IMG/VR virus record: IMGVR_UViG_3300048026_000121
Coordinates: 1-57,466 of that record
Length of the DNA stretch: 57,466 nucleotides
DNA from: a virus
Strand: one strand, 5' to 3'
In this document: one piece after another, positions 47,043 to 57,179 of the stretch
Layout of the letters: each line of letters starts with the position of its first letter
Numbering within the stretch: position 1 is the first letter of the stretch
The notes under the pieces: generated by a model
Seen by the model: only the letters and a program-made list of their open reading frames with translations
The model's database searches: none
Told to the model about the DNA's origin: nothing
Program-made: the position numbers and the translations under genes

Positions 47043-48599
47043 TTATAATCTATCCCCCACTCCAAACGTCACAACAATGCCTTGGACACTGTGTGCAGCA
47101 TTCGTGTCATTTGTAACATATCTAAAAGAAACTGATTTACCCGAACCTGAAACATTTACTCTTTGAACGGGAGAGGGGTTACCACTCCATATTGTTGTAT
47201 TAGAAGGTTCATCATATACAGCCTCGTTATAGTAGGCTGCTGCACCTTCATTTGTAAGAATAAAGTTGGTTGGGTTAAGAATGGTGGTATCATCATAGTC
47301 AAAGATAACTGACATTATGATCTCGTTATCACCTTCTGATCTAAGGTAAGTAGCAACAGTATGAATAATCTTACGTTGCTCTGGATCTTGCATGTGCAAG
47401 AATGGTGTTTGGTAAAGGCTTACGATGTTACTACCACCGAAGCTGTTACCTGATTCCTGTCTATAAACTTTTCCTGAGGTATCCCCATGAATGACGTATT
47501 CTTCTTTGTCGATGTATCCACTGTCAGCACAGGTAGCTTCAATGCCAATCATCTGACCAAACTCAAAACCAATGCCACCCTGTTGTCCTAAACGTAGGCC
47601 ACCAAGTAAAGCAGCACCACTGTCTGTATTGTAGAACAATCTAAACTGAGACTTACCTCTGATAATTACAGAGGACACTGCATCTAAGTCATTGTTGAAG
47701 ATAACGTCAGAAATAAAAGATTGGATGTTCTTGGTTAATGTTTCCAAGTTAACGTCACCAATCTTATCTGTACCTGAGATAGGTCTGATACCATCTTGTG
47801 ATAAGAAGATTAGGTCACCACCAATCTCAATAACACTGTCTGATGCTAGGCAACCAAGGTCATCTGTTACGTGTTGTAACTGCCAGTCTGAGATGTTGTT
47901 ACCTACGATCCTTTTGATGTTGTTTGTACCAAACACAAACAAAGCATCACGAAACGGTTTGATTGCTACAACAGGAAAGCCTACGTTAATTACACCAGCA
48001 CCATCTGCAGGTGCCCACTTTGTTTCGTCTGTAGGAGCACTGAAGTAAACGTTATGAGGTTCAGCAGGATCACCTGCAAGCCACATGTGGTTCTTAAATA
48101 CTGCAGCAAACTTAGGATCTGTAGGAGCTTCTGTAGCTGTAATCTGTGTGTAAGTTGTACCATCGTAGGTAGCTGCAGGGTTTATACCATCTGTTAAAAT
48201 AACTTTTGCTGTACCCCAATTAAACCTAGTAAATCTTACTTTAGATACACCTGTCATTGTAGGTAAACCAGAAGTAGTTACTGCAACCCAAGCTGATGTA
48301 GCATCATCCCAGTAGTGTAGGTAGTTGTTACCTGTAGAAGGTTTACGTGCTGCAAGAATGCCATCATTGATACCAGCAGCTACTGCTACACCTAAGACAC
48401 TACCAGAGCTATCACCAGGTACTGTGCCATAGTCATTGCTAAAACCACTAACACGTCTGTATCCACCAGTGGTAGCAGGTTCGTAGTTAAGCAAGGAGAT
48501 AGCAGAACCAGGTTGTGTTTCACCTTGTGACAACACGTCCCTGTTCAGGTTCAATCCACCCTGAGCAAATACTTTAAAGGAGCCTAAGTTGTCTGCCAT
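47043..48599 (-). CDS. Tail nozzle/tubular protein B-like
   Basis: 518 aa, all-beta with repeated strands and Gly turns. Contains features of podovirus nozzle proteins, e.g. LNYEPATTGGYRRVSGFSND, FKNHMWLAGDPAEPHNVYFS, FVFGTNNIKRIVG and LIFLSQDGIRPISGTD, reminiscent of beta-propeller blades. Placed between the adaptor and the fibre, the usual order. Forms the tube tip through which DNA exits. The role is from position plus fold pattern. Confidence 0.78.
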   Translation of the reverse strand: MADNLGSFKVFAQGGLNLNRDVLSQGETQPGSAISLLNYEPATTGGYRRVSGFSNDYGTVPGDSSGSVLGVAVAAGINDGILAARKPSTGNNYLHYWDDATSAWVAVTTSGLPTMTGVSKVRFTRFNWGTAKVILTDGINPAATYDGTTYTQITATEAPTDPKFAAVFKNHMWLAGDPAEPHNVYFSAPTDETKWAPADGAGVINVGFPVVAIKPFRDALFVFGTNNIKRIVGNNISDWQLQHVTDDLGCLASDSVIEIGGDLIFLSQDGIRPISGTDKIGDVNLETLTKNIQSFISDVIFNNDLDAVSSVIIRGKSQFRLFYNTDSGAALLGGLRLGQQGGIGFEFGQMIGIEATCADSGYIDKEEYVIHGDTSGKVYRQESGNSFGGSNIVSLYQTPFLHMQDPEQRKIIHTVATYLRSEGDNEIIMSVIFDYDDTTILNPTNFILTNEGAAAYYNEAVYDEPSNTTIWSGNPSPVQRVNVSGSGKSVSFRYVTNDTNAAHSVQGIVVTFGVGDRL

Positions 48600-49318
48600 T
48601 AGCTTACTCTACTCAAACCTACATTAGCTCTTTCAACTACTGTGGATCTTATTCTTAGAGGTTCGTCTACAAGAACTCTTCTCATAGACTTAATACCATC
48701 TTGGAACACGCCTTGGTGTACTGCAGCACTCTGCTCATTAGATCTAAATCTCATCATGTACATCATAGCACCATCAATGATTACATGTTTAAATCTATCA
48801 GGAATAACTGTTACATCATCGTAAGCACTTAGGTCTGAAGGAAATGACCAGTACACGTACTCAATTTGGTATGCTGCATCAGGAATAGGTGTTACACCAA
48901 ACTTCTCTTCGTTTGTTTGATAAACAAGGGTAGGGGCAGATATACCTGTCTGATCTCCTGTGTCATCTCCTTGACGATACTTTTGAACATACTCGTCATA
49001 AGAAATAACTTTCATAGCTGCAGGAATATTAGTCCCACCTGAAAGTTGTTTGATGTAAAAAGTCTGCCAGTCTGCTCTAGAAAAGTCAGATGGGAAGTCA
49101 TACTCTCTTGTACTTGCAGTCAATGTCTGAGTGTATGTAGTTTTTAGGAAAGGCCACTCCTGACCTGTCTGTAAGATATTTCTAATGGAGTTATTTACAG
49201 CTTGTTTAGCTAGTGCCTGTACATTACGTACATCAGTAAAGCCACTACCCCCTACAGCAAGGGTAACCTCGTTAAGTCTGGTTAATAGTTCATTTACTAG
49301 TGTAACGTAATTAGCCAT
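48599..49318 (-). CDS. Head-tail adaptor (tail tubular A-like)
   Basis: 239 aa. A helical start (YVTLVNELLTRLNEVTLAVG; AKQAVNNSIRNILQTGQEWP) then YTQTLTASTREYDFPSDFSR, typical of T7 gp11 / P22 gp4-type adaptors that extend the portal and bind the tail. Directly after the capsid gene and coupled to the nozzle by TAATG. Confidence 0.82.
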   Translation of the reverse strand: MANYVTLVNELLTRLNEVTLAVGGSGFTDVRNVQALAKQAVNNSIRNILQTGQEWPFLKTTYTQTLTASTREYDFPSDFSRADWQTFYIKQLSGGTNIPAAMKVISYDEYVQKYRQGDDTGDQTGISAPTLVYQTNEEKFGVTPIPDAAYQIEYVYWSFPSDLSAYDDVTVIPDRFKHVIIDGAMMYMMRFRSNEQSAAVHQGVFQDGIKSMRRVLVDEPLRIRSTVVERANVGLSRVS

Positions 49319-49343
49319 TACAAAAATCCTTCAGATAGCCTAA

Positions 49344-49365
49344 AGGGGCCAGTCGCCCAGCCCCT
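49344..49365 (-). terminator. Hairpin after capsid gene
   Basis: AGGGGC (49344-49349) pairs with GCCCCT (49360-49365), about 15 nt downstream of the capsid stop in transcript sense. Only a short U-run follows. A partial terminator here would make capsid mRNA more abundant than downstream tail mRNA, as in T7. Confidence 0.6.
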
Positions 49366-49378
49366 AAAGTTTTAAGTA

Positions 49379-50452
49379 CTAAGCCAAGTTATACTTAGCT
49401 GTAACCAACGCCTCTGGGCGTAGGATTTTTCTACCGTAAAGGTGCATACCACGAACAATATCGGCAAATGAATCTGGATCACGATATGTCTCAGTCTTGT
49501 TGATCTGCTCTGCAGTAGCAACGGCTGAATCATGACCAGCTACGATTACACCGTAGTTAGTGTTCTGGTTGGCTACGCCTGTTGTAGCTGCGCCAGTACC
49601 AACTGAAGGAAGATTTGATGAAGAGTAAACTCTGAAACCATTCCAGTTGTTGATTACTAGGCCGTTACGTAGACCGCCTGAAGCACCCCATTCAGATTGT
49701 AGGAAGCGTGAATCTTCGTCCATCAAGATTTCCATCATGACAGGGTCAATTACGATCCAACGACCATCTTTGTCAACTTGTTGTTGATCAAGTAGACGAC
49801 CCATACGAGCCACCATCATTGTTGGTGAAACGTATTCTGTTGGTAGTGCAGTTGCACCTGGCAAACGTGCTGCAACAGGGATTGAATGGTCATCAGCATC
49901 TGCTGTTGTGATGTTTCCAAAGTCACCTTTGTTTAGCTTGTTTGCTGCAAGTAGTTCGTCATCACCTGCAGTTGTGTCTGCTTTAGTACCGTTAACAGTA
50001 TCATTAACAGTGTCAGCATTCCCATGTAGGGCAGACTGTTTGTAACCTGCTAGGTAACCTAGAACTTCTTGGTCATGCTGGTCAGCAAGACGGTAAGCTG
50101 CTCTGTTGGTAGCAAGGTTCATAAAATCGATGTGGCTATGAGCCTCTTCGACATCGTCCATCTTGAAAGCAAAATAGTTAGCTTTATCAATGACTAACGA
50201 GAAATCGTCATCTGATAAATCTTGTGCTGCGATGGTTGTGCCACGAGTGTATGCAGAAACTGAGATCTCAGGTTCTTTCATAATCTTCACTGTGTCACCT
50301 TGGTTTGCGATCTCTCCGAAATATTCAGAGTTCGTAATGTCACCTACAACAGTTGCTTTTCTAAAGGCAAGCTGTGTTTTTTTGGAATAGATGACTGGGC
50401 TGAAATTCCCATTTGGTAGGTTAGTATAACCTGATGCGGATGCAAAAGCCAT
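49379..50452 (-). CDS. Major capsid protein
   Basis: 357 aa from ATG 50452, preferred because GGAGG lies 8 nt ahead; an upstream ATG adds 15 unlikely residues. GYTNLPNGNFSPVIYSKKTQ, IMKEPEISVSAYTRG, FKMDDVEEAHSHIDFM and GRWIVIDPVMMEIL follow the coat protein pattern of podoviruses in this group (HK97 fold expected). Flanked by scaffold upstream and adaptor downstream, with its own likely upstream terminator/processing gap and downstream hairpin for high expression. Confidence 0.92.
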   Translation of the reverse strand: MAFASASGYTNLPNGNFSPVIYSKKTQLAFRKATVVGDITNSEYFGEIANQGDTVKIMKEPEISVSAYTRGTTIAAQDLSDDDFSLVIDKANYFAFKMDDVEEAHSHIDFMNLATNRAAYRLADQHDQEVLGYLAGYKQSALHGNADTVNDTVNGTKADTTAGDDELLAANKLNKGDFGNITTADADDHSIPVAARLPGATALPTEYVSPTMMVARMGRLLDQQQVDKDGRWIVIDPVMMEILMDEDSRFLQSEWGASGGLRNGLVINNWNGFRVYSSSNLPSVGTGAATTGVANQNTNYGVIVAGHDSAVATAEQINKTETYRDPDSFADIVRGMHLYGRKILRPEALVTAKYNLA

Positions 50453-50693
50453 GATTAAATCCTCCATGATATTTGGCTTTAGAAGAAAGCTAAACACCTG
50501 AAAGAGGCTGTTACTTTTCTAGGGTGCAGAAAGGTACTCAGTTGCGCAACCGAATACCCACTGGGCCTATACTTGAACAGGTGGTTCTTTGTAGTTTAGA
50601 CTTTTATGAAAAAGTATCTATAGAGGTAGTCCCGAAGGAGGCTCTATATTAGATACGTGTAGTTATATTGAACACTTCTTAAGTGTCAATAGT
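50453..50693 (-). promoter_or_regulatory. Non-coding gap between scaffold and capsid
   Basis: 241 nt without a gene in an otherwise gapless operon. Contains a long hairpin with U-run (50608-50656), a perfect palindrome GTTGCGCAAC near 50543-50552, a small hairpin (ACACTTCTTAAGTGT) near 50671-50685, and the capsid GGAGG site. It probably holds a terminator or RNA processing site and a capsid-specific promoter or leader. Confidence 0.6.
50608..50656 (-). terminator. Hairpin with U-run upstream of capsid
   Basis: On the leftward transcript, GTATCTAATATAGAG pairs with CTCTATAGATAC (plus-strand 50614-50656, a 3-nt bulge in one arm) and is followed by TTTTTC. This looks like an intrinsic terminator or stable processed leader between scaffold and capsid genes. 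Confidence 0.55.
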
Positions 50694-51650
50694 TTATCTG
50701 GCTGCGCCAGACATGTCGTAGACAAATTTACCAGAAGCCATAGCTTGTGAAATTTCGTCTTGACGTGCCTCAAACTCCTTAGCTGACATCTTAGCTACAT
50801 CAGACTCTTTGATCTGACCTGATACACCTTTAGTGTCAATAGAAGTACGAGTTCCTTTGGTAACAGATGAAGCAGCAGCTCTACGAGTATCTCGTTTAGC
50901 TTCTCTCGTCATTCCATTATCAACTTTATAAAGATCAATCACACGAATAACAGATGCAGGATCATCCATGTTTTCGTACAGAGCATCCTTAACCCACTTA
51001 GGCTGTGCCTCTGCCCAGTTATGGAACTCTTCTGATTGTCTTAATTCATCGAAGTCATCATGAGACTTACGAATAACATTCTCTGCTTTCATTCGTAGTG
51101 CTTCATTATGAGCTTCATCTAACTCTTTTAGACGTTCCTCTGCTTTGCTGAACATCTCTCTTGCTTTCTCTGAAGCAATCTTTTCTACAATACCTGCTAC
51201 GTCTGGGTACTGCTTTGCCCACTCTTCAATGTCTTCATCAGACTTAGGAGGAACAATACTTTGTTTCTTTTTTCCCTTTTCAAGAGATTCAAGGCGTTCA
51301 TTCCATTCCTTTTCTTTCTCTTGCATGTGTCTACGTAGATCACCATAACGTTTCTTGAAAGACTTCTCTTCAGCACTCAGTCCTGCTGTGGCATCGTCTT
51401 CCTGTGCTTCCCCTTCCTGGGATGCTTGTTCTTCTTGTTGGGTATCACTTGAGGCTTGTACCTGGGTGTCCTCAATACTTTCGCTACTGGGTTCACTTTC
51501 TTCAACATACTCTTCGCCACGAGACTCTGCCTCTAATCTTGCAATCTCTTTCTCTTCTTCTTCCATGCGCTTCTTGCGCTGTTGGTTGTTGAAGCTTCTA
51601 TCTACAAACCCTGCTTTCTTAGGGCTTTCCATTGTCATCATTTCAGGCAT
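50694..51650 (-). CDS. Capsid scaffolding protein
   Basis: 318 aa, highly charged and helical. Glu/Gln-rich disordered part (about 45-100), long coiled-coil (about 100-190: RRHMQEKEKEWNERLESLEK) and a basic C-terminal part that would contact coat. The location directly upstream of the capsid gene and this composition fit scaffolding proteins, which guide prohead assembly and leave before packaging. AAGGAAAA site. Confidence 0.85.
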   Translation of the reverse strand: MPEMMTMESPKKAGFVDRSFNNQQRKKRMEEEEKEIARLEAESRGEEYVEESEPSSESIEDTQVQASSDTQQEEQASQEGEAQEDDATAGLSAEEKSFKKRYGDLRRHMQEKEKEWNERLESLEKGKKKQSIVPPKSDEDIEEWAKQYPDVAGIVEKIASEKAREMFSKAEERLKELDEAHNEALRMKAENVIRKSHDDFDELRQSEEFHNWAEAQPKWVKDALYENMDDPASVIRVIDLYKVDNGMTREAKRDTRRAAASSVTKGTRTSIDTKGVSGQIKESDVAKMSAKEFEARQDEISQAMASGKFVYDMSGAAR

Positions 51651-51698
51651 AGTATTTTCCTTATGTTGGGGCCAGGGTTGATTCCCTGGGTAGCCTTA

Positions 51699-54600
51699 TT
51701 ATTTTTTCTTATTAGCCTTGGTCATTAGACCACCTTTGTTACCTGCTGCTGCAGATGTAACATAATCCTGCATTGTTTGTTGTTGTTCCTCAGTGCCACC
51801 TGTCGTAGTAACTTCTGAGACATTTCCAGAATCATCAAGAGTAACTTGTGTGTCCACATCTTTGTCTGCTTTTTTAGCTGCTTCTACTAGACTAAATAAA
51901 GGTGGATCATCATCATCACCTGTTAGAAGAGCAGTTTTCTTCTTGTTGGCTTCTGTATCTTTAAAGGTGTAGTTACCCTTTTTATCTTTATCGAAGAGCA
52001 AGCCTAGTCTATTCATAGTAGTCTCAGCTTTTTTGTTACCATCTGCAACAATGTCTTCTAGGAATTGAACAGCGTTATTAGACTGTGCAATATAATCTTT
52101 TACTGCGTCATCAATCTGCTTTGCTTGATCTTCCATACCTTGCGCTCTAGCGATGATAGCTGCTGCACGTAGATCAGATATTTTACCTAGACCCATAGCA
52201 GTTTGAGCAACACCTGCACCAATCATTCCTGCAGGACCAAGGGCTGCACCTGCAAGGGCAGTACCTATACCACCAAGCTTTTCAAGCTTACTTACTTCAA
52301 GAGTTTTTGCAAAGGCTAGTGGATCTGTCCAGTCTACGTCTTGGCCCCACTGTTCAAACTCGTTTCCTGAGGTAGGTGTTGTAGGGGGAGGTGTTGAACC
52401 ACCATCGTCACCACCTGTAGGTTGTTGTGTAGCTTGCTGTGCTTTCTTAAGGGCTGAACTGCCAAACTCATAGTAAGGAGGGACAGTGTACTGCTCATCT
52501 CCAGGGTTCTTTAATTTACCGTTAACGTACTCAAGGACTCTTTTCTGATTTGTCTCAGCATTAACAAACGTTTTAAATGTTGTAACACTATCTTGTTGCG
52601 ATGGTTGATTGAAGGTTGAACCACCAACTGTAGCCCAGTCTTCAGGATTAAACCCACCACCACCTAGCTGCTGTGCTTGCTGCGTATACTCATCAGGCAT
52701 TGTAAGAATACCTGCATTAGCTTGTACAGGCATAGGAGCAGGTTGTCCTGCCTGTGGAGCACCACTCATGTTCTGTTGAATCTGCTGTGGGGTAAGAGGT
52801 TCACCACCAATCCTACCATTCTGTTCCATAGACTGCAAGCCTTGTTTGGCCTTGCCACGTAGTCCTTCAAAGAAGTTTACTCCATAGTATCTAAGAACAT
52901 CAGCAGGAACTACGTATTCACCTTCAGACAACATAGCAGGAATATCATCACGTACTTCTTTAGCTAGTGAGCCAGGAGGAATATCATTTCCAGAGACAGG
53001 ATCTTTCTTCATGCCATCGTCTGCAATACCACCATACTCAAACAACGACATCTGTTTCTGCATATTCATGGCTGCACCACCCTCATTAAAAACTCTAATT
53101 TTATCATCTTTAGTTCTGACACCCATCTCTTTCATCTGCGAGATAGTTGGCTTCTTTACATTCTTAGCAAGAACAAGTGGTCCTACTTGTATAATCTCTT
53201 CAGCTTCAAATACAGGCTTACCTGTTTTCTTGTCGTAGAACCCACTACCACGATATGGATTCATACCTACCTGTGTCCACTCTTTTGATCCTGAAGCAAT
53301 AATTTCTGCAGCTTGACGTTGTAGATCGTAAGGATCTTCTGAGGTGTACTCTCCAAAGATACGAGCAATGGTGGCTTTGTTTTGTTTGGCAGGTCCACCA
53401 GTCTTTTTATCTGTGGCATCTTGCAATGTCTTTCGATCAGTACGTGTACCTCTAGCAATATCTAACGCTGTGTCTGCGTCAGAACCAAACCTAATATTTT
53501 TAAGTCTGATCGCCTGACCGTAACCTACAACAGAACCAGACTTTTGATTTCCATCATGTATAGAGACAACCCACTTATCATAGTCGTCATAAGCAGGAAT
53601 ATCTAGTCGAGATGAAACAACCTGACCTTCTGCTAAATCTGCACCTTCAACACCTAGGATAGGATACCTCGTACCCTTCTTACCTAATGAACCTTGTACT
53701 TCTGTAAGAGAAGGAAGTAATTCCATAACTTCCTCTGCTGTGTATTCTTTTGGTTCAGGGAATGCTTCTTGTATACGCTTCCTTGCTTCTTTAGAAGTAA
53801 TCTTACCCTCTATAAGAGACTGTGCTGCTGCCTGTGCGTCAGGTAAATTCTTTTGCCTCTGGGTCTCAGGTAGTTTATTATCTTTACGCCATTGCTCTAA
53901 TGCATCAAGATCATTACGTAGACGTGCTGCCTCTGCTGCATCTGCTGATCTATCTACAGGAGCTTTTTTCTTAATAGCACCAACACCAAAGGCTGACATT
54001 GCACTTGGGTCAATCTCATACTGTTTTACTTTATCTGATAAGGCTTTAACACCTTTGGCACCGTACTTACCTACAACACCACCCATAAGTAAAAGACCTG
54101 CTTCAAGAGCAGCACTTTGTCCTGCCTCTGTGAACTGACCCTTGATGTAGTCGTAGTCACGTTCACCCTCAGGTTTCATGTATTCTTCTACAACGTTAGA
54201 GATATTTACACCTGAGTCGTAGAAAGGAATTAGAAATGATGCAGCATTCTCCACACCTGCCATAAGTTCGTCTTCAGATACTTGCCCTTTAGCTTCTGAA
54301 AAACTTCTGAACCCAGGTCTACGAGAGTATGCACCACCAAAAGCTTTATCTGTTTGATCAGCTACACCACCTTCATTGTACTGACCTGTACCAAAATGTT
54401 TACTAGGGCTAAACAAGTACTCTACAAAACCTTTAAACTCTTCACCATAAGGCTCAAGCTTTCTTCTTACCTTACTCATAAAGGTTTCATCAGGATCATT
54501 GTAATAGTGCTCAGAGGTAGGGTCACTCTGCAGTCTTGCTATTTCTTTTAGCTCTTCTTCATCAAACCTTGGTTCTTCAGCCATTCCACCCTCATTAAAC

Positions 54601-54869
54601 TTTAAAGAATCGCTACGTTTACGAGCAGCTTCAGTTGCTTCTTTTAAACTGTTATGAATACTTGTGGGTTTAACTATATCCGCTTCCAACATAAGAAGCA
54701 GTGTTTCTTCATCATAGGACTTACCATCAAATATTGTGGGAACATTAACCCACTTACCTTTGTATTTAAATGTTGTAGACTTTTCAGATACTAATTCACC
54801 TTCAGGGGTTTTATATACGTCACGACCTGCCTGTGTTTTCTTACCAGTCTTCTTTCCAACATCAGCCAT
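51699..54869 (-). CDS. Polyvalent-like virion protein, EGG repeats
   Basis: 1056 aa between portal and scaffold genes. An N-terminal segment resembles phage proteins with EGGMA/EGGVA repeats (GGMAEEPRFDEEEL, EGGVADQTDK). The middle (about 385-620: YDKWVVSIHDGNQKSGSVVG; KATIARIFGEYTSEDPYDLQ; WTQVGMNPYRGSGFYDKKTG; QVGPLVLAKNVKKP) resembles a domain found in phage/plasmid polyvalent proteins that travel with DNA into the cell. Next comes DPVSGNDIPPGSLAKEVRDD, widespread in marine phages, and a Gln/Pro-rich then coiled C-terminus. Probably a virion protein injected with DNA; the domain call is from memory. Confidence 0.7.
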   Translation of the reverse strand: MADVGKKTGKKTQAGRDVYKTPEGELVSEKSTTFKYKGKWVNVPTIFDGKSYDEETLLLMLEADIVKPTSIHNSLKEATEAARKRSDSLKFNEGGMAEEPRFDEEELKEIARLQSDPTSEHYYNDPDETFMSKVRRKLEPYGEEFKGFVEYLFSPSKHFGTGQYNEGGVADQTDKAFGGAYSRRPGFRSFSEAKGQVSEDELMAGVENAASFLIPFYDSGVNISNVVEEYMKPEGERDYDYIKGQFTEAGQSAALEAGLLLMGGVVGKYGAKGVKALSDKVKQYEIDPSAMSAFGVGAIKKKAPVDRSADAAEAARLRNDLDALEQWRKDNKLPETQRQKNLPDAQAAAQSLIEGKITSKEARKRIQEAFPEPKEYTAEEVMELLPSLTEVQGSLGKKGTRYPILGVEGADLAEGQVVSSRLDIPAYDDYDKWVVSIHDGNQKSGSVVGYGQAIRLKNIRFGSDADTALDIARGTRTDRKTLQDATDKKTGGPAKQNKATIARIFGEYTSEDPYDLQRQAAEIIASGSKEWTQVGMNPYRGSGFYDKKTGKPVFEAEEIIQVGPLVLAKNVKKPTISQMKEMGVRTKDDKIRVFNEGGAAMNMQKQMSLFEYGGIADDGMKKDPVSGNDIPPGSLAKEVRDDIPAMLSEGEYVVPADVLRYYGVNFFEGLRGKAKQGLQSMEQNGRIGGEPLTPQQIQQNMSGAPQAGQPAPMPVQANAGILTMPDEYTQQAQQLGGGGFNPEDWATVGGSTFNQPSQQDSVTTFKTFVNAETNQKRVLEYVNGKLKNPGDEQYTVPPYYEFGSSALKKAQQATQQPTGGDDGGSTPPPTTPTSGNEFEQWGQDVDWTDPLAFAKTLEVSKLEKLGGIGTALAGAALGPAGMIGAGVAQTAMGLGKISDLRAAAIIARAQGMEDQAKQIDDAVKDYIAQSNNAVQFLEDIVADGNKKAETTMNRLGLLFDKDKKGNYTFKDTEANKKKTALLTGDDDDPPLFSLVEAAKKADKDVDTQVTLDDSGNVSEVTTTGGTEEQQQTMQDYVTSAAAGNKGGLMTKANKKK

Positions 54870-55050
54870 TCACTTCGTCCCTAAGTCTTTTTAATCTACG
54901 AAGACAGGTCACATGTCCCTGCAACCTGTAAAAGTCTTCTGGTGTTGTAGCCTGTTCCATCTGGACATGAACACGTTCAATCTTCTCGTCCATCTCTTCT
55001 AGAAAAGACTCCCAGATGTCTTTGTTGTTTACGAGTAGTTTAAGGCTCAT
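54862..55050 (-). CDS. 62-aa coiled-coil protein after portal
   Basis: 62 aa, helical (IWESFLEEMDEKIERVHVQM; LQGHVTCLRRLKRLRDEV). Overlaps the portal by 4 nt and the next gene by 8 nt. Common in this position in marine podoviruses; possible assembly factor. Function unknown. Confidence 0.75.
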   Translation of the reverse strand: MSLKLLVNNKDIWESFLEEMDEKIERVHVQMEQATTPEDFYRLQGHVTCLRRLKRLRDEVNG

Positions 55051-57179
55051 CCTTGTCCTTGTCCTGTGTTACCTGAGAACCCTGGTTCACCTGGTGTAGG
55101 AGCACTACCTGTACCTATCTGACCACCACCAGAACCCTGTGTATCCTGTGCCTGTGCTCCTGCAGGTACTGCACCCTGTGGTGCTGCTCCTGGAGGTGCC
55201 TGAGGTGGTGCAGGGGGTGGGTTAGCTTCTTGGAACTTCTTGAGGATTTCAGCTTGGATTGCTGCATCAGTCATTGAGTTTGCTACTTTATCAGGATCAA
55301 GATCCATAGAGTTTGCAATCTCTCTGATAATATAATCCATTTTAGCAAATGGTGCAAGTGCAGGATTCTGCACGACACCCAAGAACTGCATCAAGCGTTG
55401 GCTACGTACTTCGTTAGCCATCAACGAGTTTGTACCTTCTGCTTTAACTTCTAAGTCACCCTTAATCTCAGGATCAAAATCAAACTGCATGTTGAAGCTG
55501 AAGAATGCTTTAGCTAGTGGGCCAAGCAGGTAGTCATCAATGTTCTTAACTACTGTGCGAATAGAACCATTAGCAGCAGACATAAGCATAGAAATACCTG
55601 AAGCAGTCCGACCAACGCCACTGACTCCAGTCTGCCCATGAGCAAACGAAGGAAAACCAGTACTCTCATCTGATAGTTGCCTTGCCTTATCGAACATCTG
55701 CATGTTCTCATTAGATACGTTAGGGAACTTGGTGCCGAAGATGGCCTGACCTGGTGCTCCCCCCATTCTACGTAGGACTTTGCCTGGGTAGATAGACAAG
55801 TCTTGTCCAGGAGCTAGGTTTGTTTCGTCTACTTCGATAAGCAAGTTACCCGAAAGTGCAGCATTATCTACACTCATACGCATAAAACCATTCATTAGGG
55901 TCTGTGTATCATCCATATTCTCTGCTATACCTACCCCAAAGAATGAGTAAGGATTCACTTCATATGGTACAGCATAATACGGAAGTATCGCAGGAGTGAA
56001 TGGGTTCATTACAAGACGTATAACCTGACCATTACAGATCCAGATATTTACTGATAACTGGTCTCTGTCTTTCAATTCCTTTGGAATATCTACGTCATGA
56101 TCTTTTAGAATGTCTGTATCTACATAACCCCAGAACTCAAGGACGTTAAATCTTTCTGATTTAGTCTCTTGGTCTGCATCCTCCATGACCTGTTCCCACC
56201 ACTCTTTGCTATAGGATTCACCCATCTCAATAGCAATATCAATGGCGTTAGATCTGAAGAAAGGTCTGTTTTTTAGTCCTCTCATTTGAGAACGAGACAT
56301 CTTATGACGTTCTACTACGTACTCTGCTTCGTCCATATTGTTAGCATCTGGATCAGGGTAGAAGTTCCAGATAGAAACAGAAGCAGTCTGGGGGATAGTT
56401 TTGAACATAGGAGAGTAGTTACCCTCCTCATCCCAATCAGGATACTCTTTGTCTAGAGCAAATGGCCCCTTCATAATACCTGTACCAAAGAGAGCAGTTT
56501 CAAAGGCTGTATTACGAAGTTGCTTGCTTGCGTTAGATTCTTCTAGCTGATCATGGATCTTCTTTTCCATCTTCTTAGCTGCAACCATTGCAGGATGGAA
56601 AGTAGGTTGAGATGGGGTAGTGCCCTCACCTTCTCTTAGATCATCCATAACAGGATCTAGTTTATTCTTTAATCCACCTAGACGTTCACGTAGATCAATT
56701 ATTGTTTCACCAGGTTGCAACTTCGTGTCTTCTGGTGATAGCTGTGGTGCTTGACCTGTAGCTGCTTTGATCTGTGGGTTAGCTTCAAAGTGTACAGCTT
56801 CTGCTACGCCATCAGGAAGTCTGGTAGGATTAATAGAGATAGGAAACTTATGAGAGCCAAAGAGAACATCTACGATCTGACCATACGCAGCCAAAACCTT
56901 TGTCTTAGTAACTTTAACAAAGACACGAGACTTCTCTGTTGTAGTAAACTGAACATCAGGGCCATATACCCCTCTGTAGTTTTGATATGCTTTAATCCAT
57001 CTCTGTTCATCAGAGTAACGAGCTTTCTCAGCTTTGTTATAACGTTCCTCTACAAAGCCAACAATAGTACCTACTGTAGGATCACTGAATACATCAGAGT
57101 CGTCTACGTCATCTGCGTAAGAGGAAGTAGCCTCGTCAATAGACAGTTCGTCTGATTCAAAAATGTCATCTTCTTCCAT
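55047..57179 (-). CDS. Portal protein
   Basis: 710 aa, the dodecameric channel at the capsid vertex that binds TerL and the tail adaptor. Acidic N-terminus; the body includes RWIKAYQNYRGVYGPDVQFT, SVSIWNFYPDPDANNMDEAE, YAVPYEVNPYSFFGVGIAEN and TASGISMLMSAANGS, which follow podovirus portals of this group. The last ~60 residues are a Pro/Gln/Gly/Ala tail (PPPAPPQAPPGAAPQG). It follows TerL across the contig junction, and its first codons are repeated at 1-12. Confidence 0.92.
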   Translation of the reverse strand: MEEDDIFESDELSIDEATSSYADDVDDSDVFSDPTVGTIVGFVEERYNKAEKARYSDEQRWIKAYQNYRGVYGPDVQFTTTEKSRVFVKVTKTKVLAAYGQIVDVLFGSHKFPISINPTRLPDGVAEAVHFEANPQIKAATGQAPQLSPEDTKLQPGETIIDLRERLGGLKNKLDPVMDDLREGEGTTPSQPTFHPAMVAAKKMEKKIHDQLEESNASKQLRNTAFETALFGTGIMKGPFALDKEYPDWDEEGNYSPMFKTIPQTASVSIWNFYPDPDANNMDEAEYVVERHKMSRSQMRGLKNRPFFRSNAIDIAIEMGESYSKEWWEQVMEDADQETKSERFNVLEFWGYVDTDILKDHDVDIPKELKDRDQLSVNIWICNGQVIRLVMNPFTPAILPYYAVPYEVNPYSFFGVGIAENMDDTQTLMNGFMRMSVDNAALSGNLLIEVDETNLAPGQDLSIYPGKVLRRMGGAPGQAIFGTKFPNVSNENMQMFDKARQLSDESTGFPSFAHGQTGVSGVGRTASGISMLMSAANGSIRTVVKNIDDYLLGPLAKAFFSFNMQFDFDPEIKGDLEVKAEGTNSLMANEVRSQRLMQFLGVVQNPALAPFAKMDYIIREIANSMDLDPDKVANSMTDAAIQAEILKKFQEANPPPAPPQAPPGAAPQGAVPAGAQAQDTQGSGGGQIGTGSAPTPGEPGFSGNTGQGQG

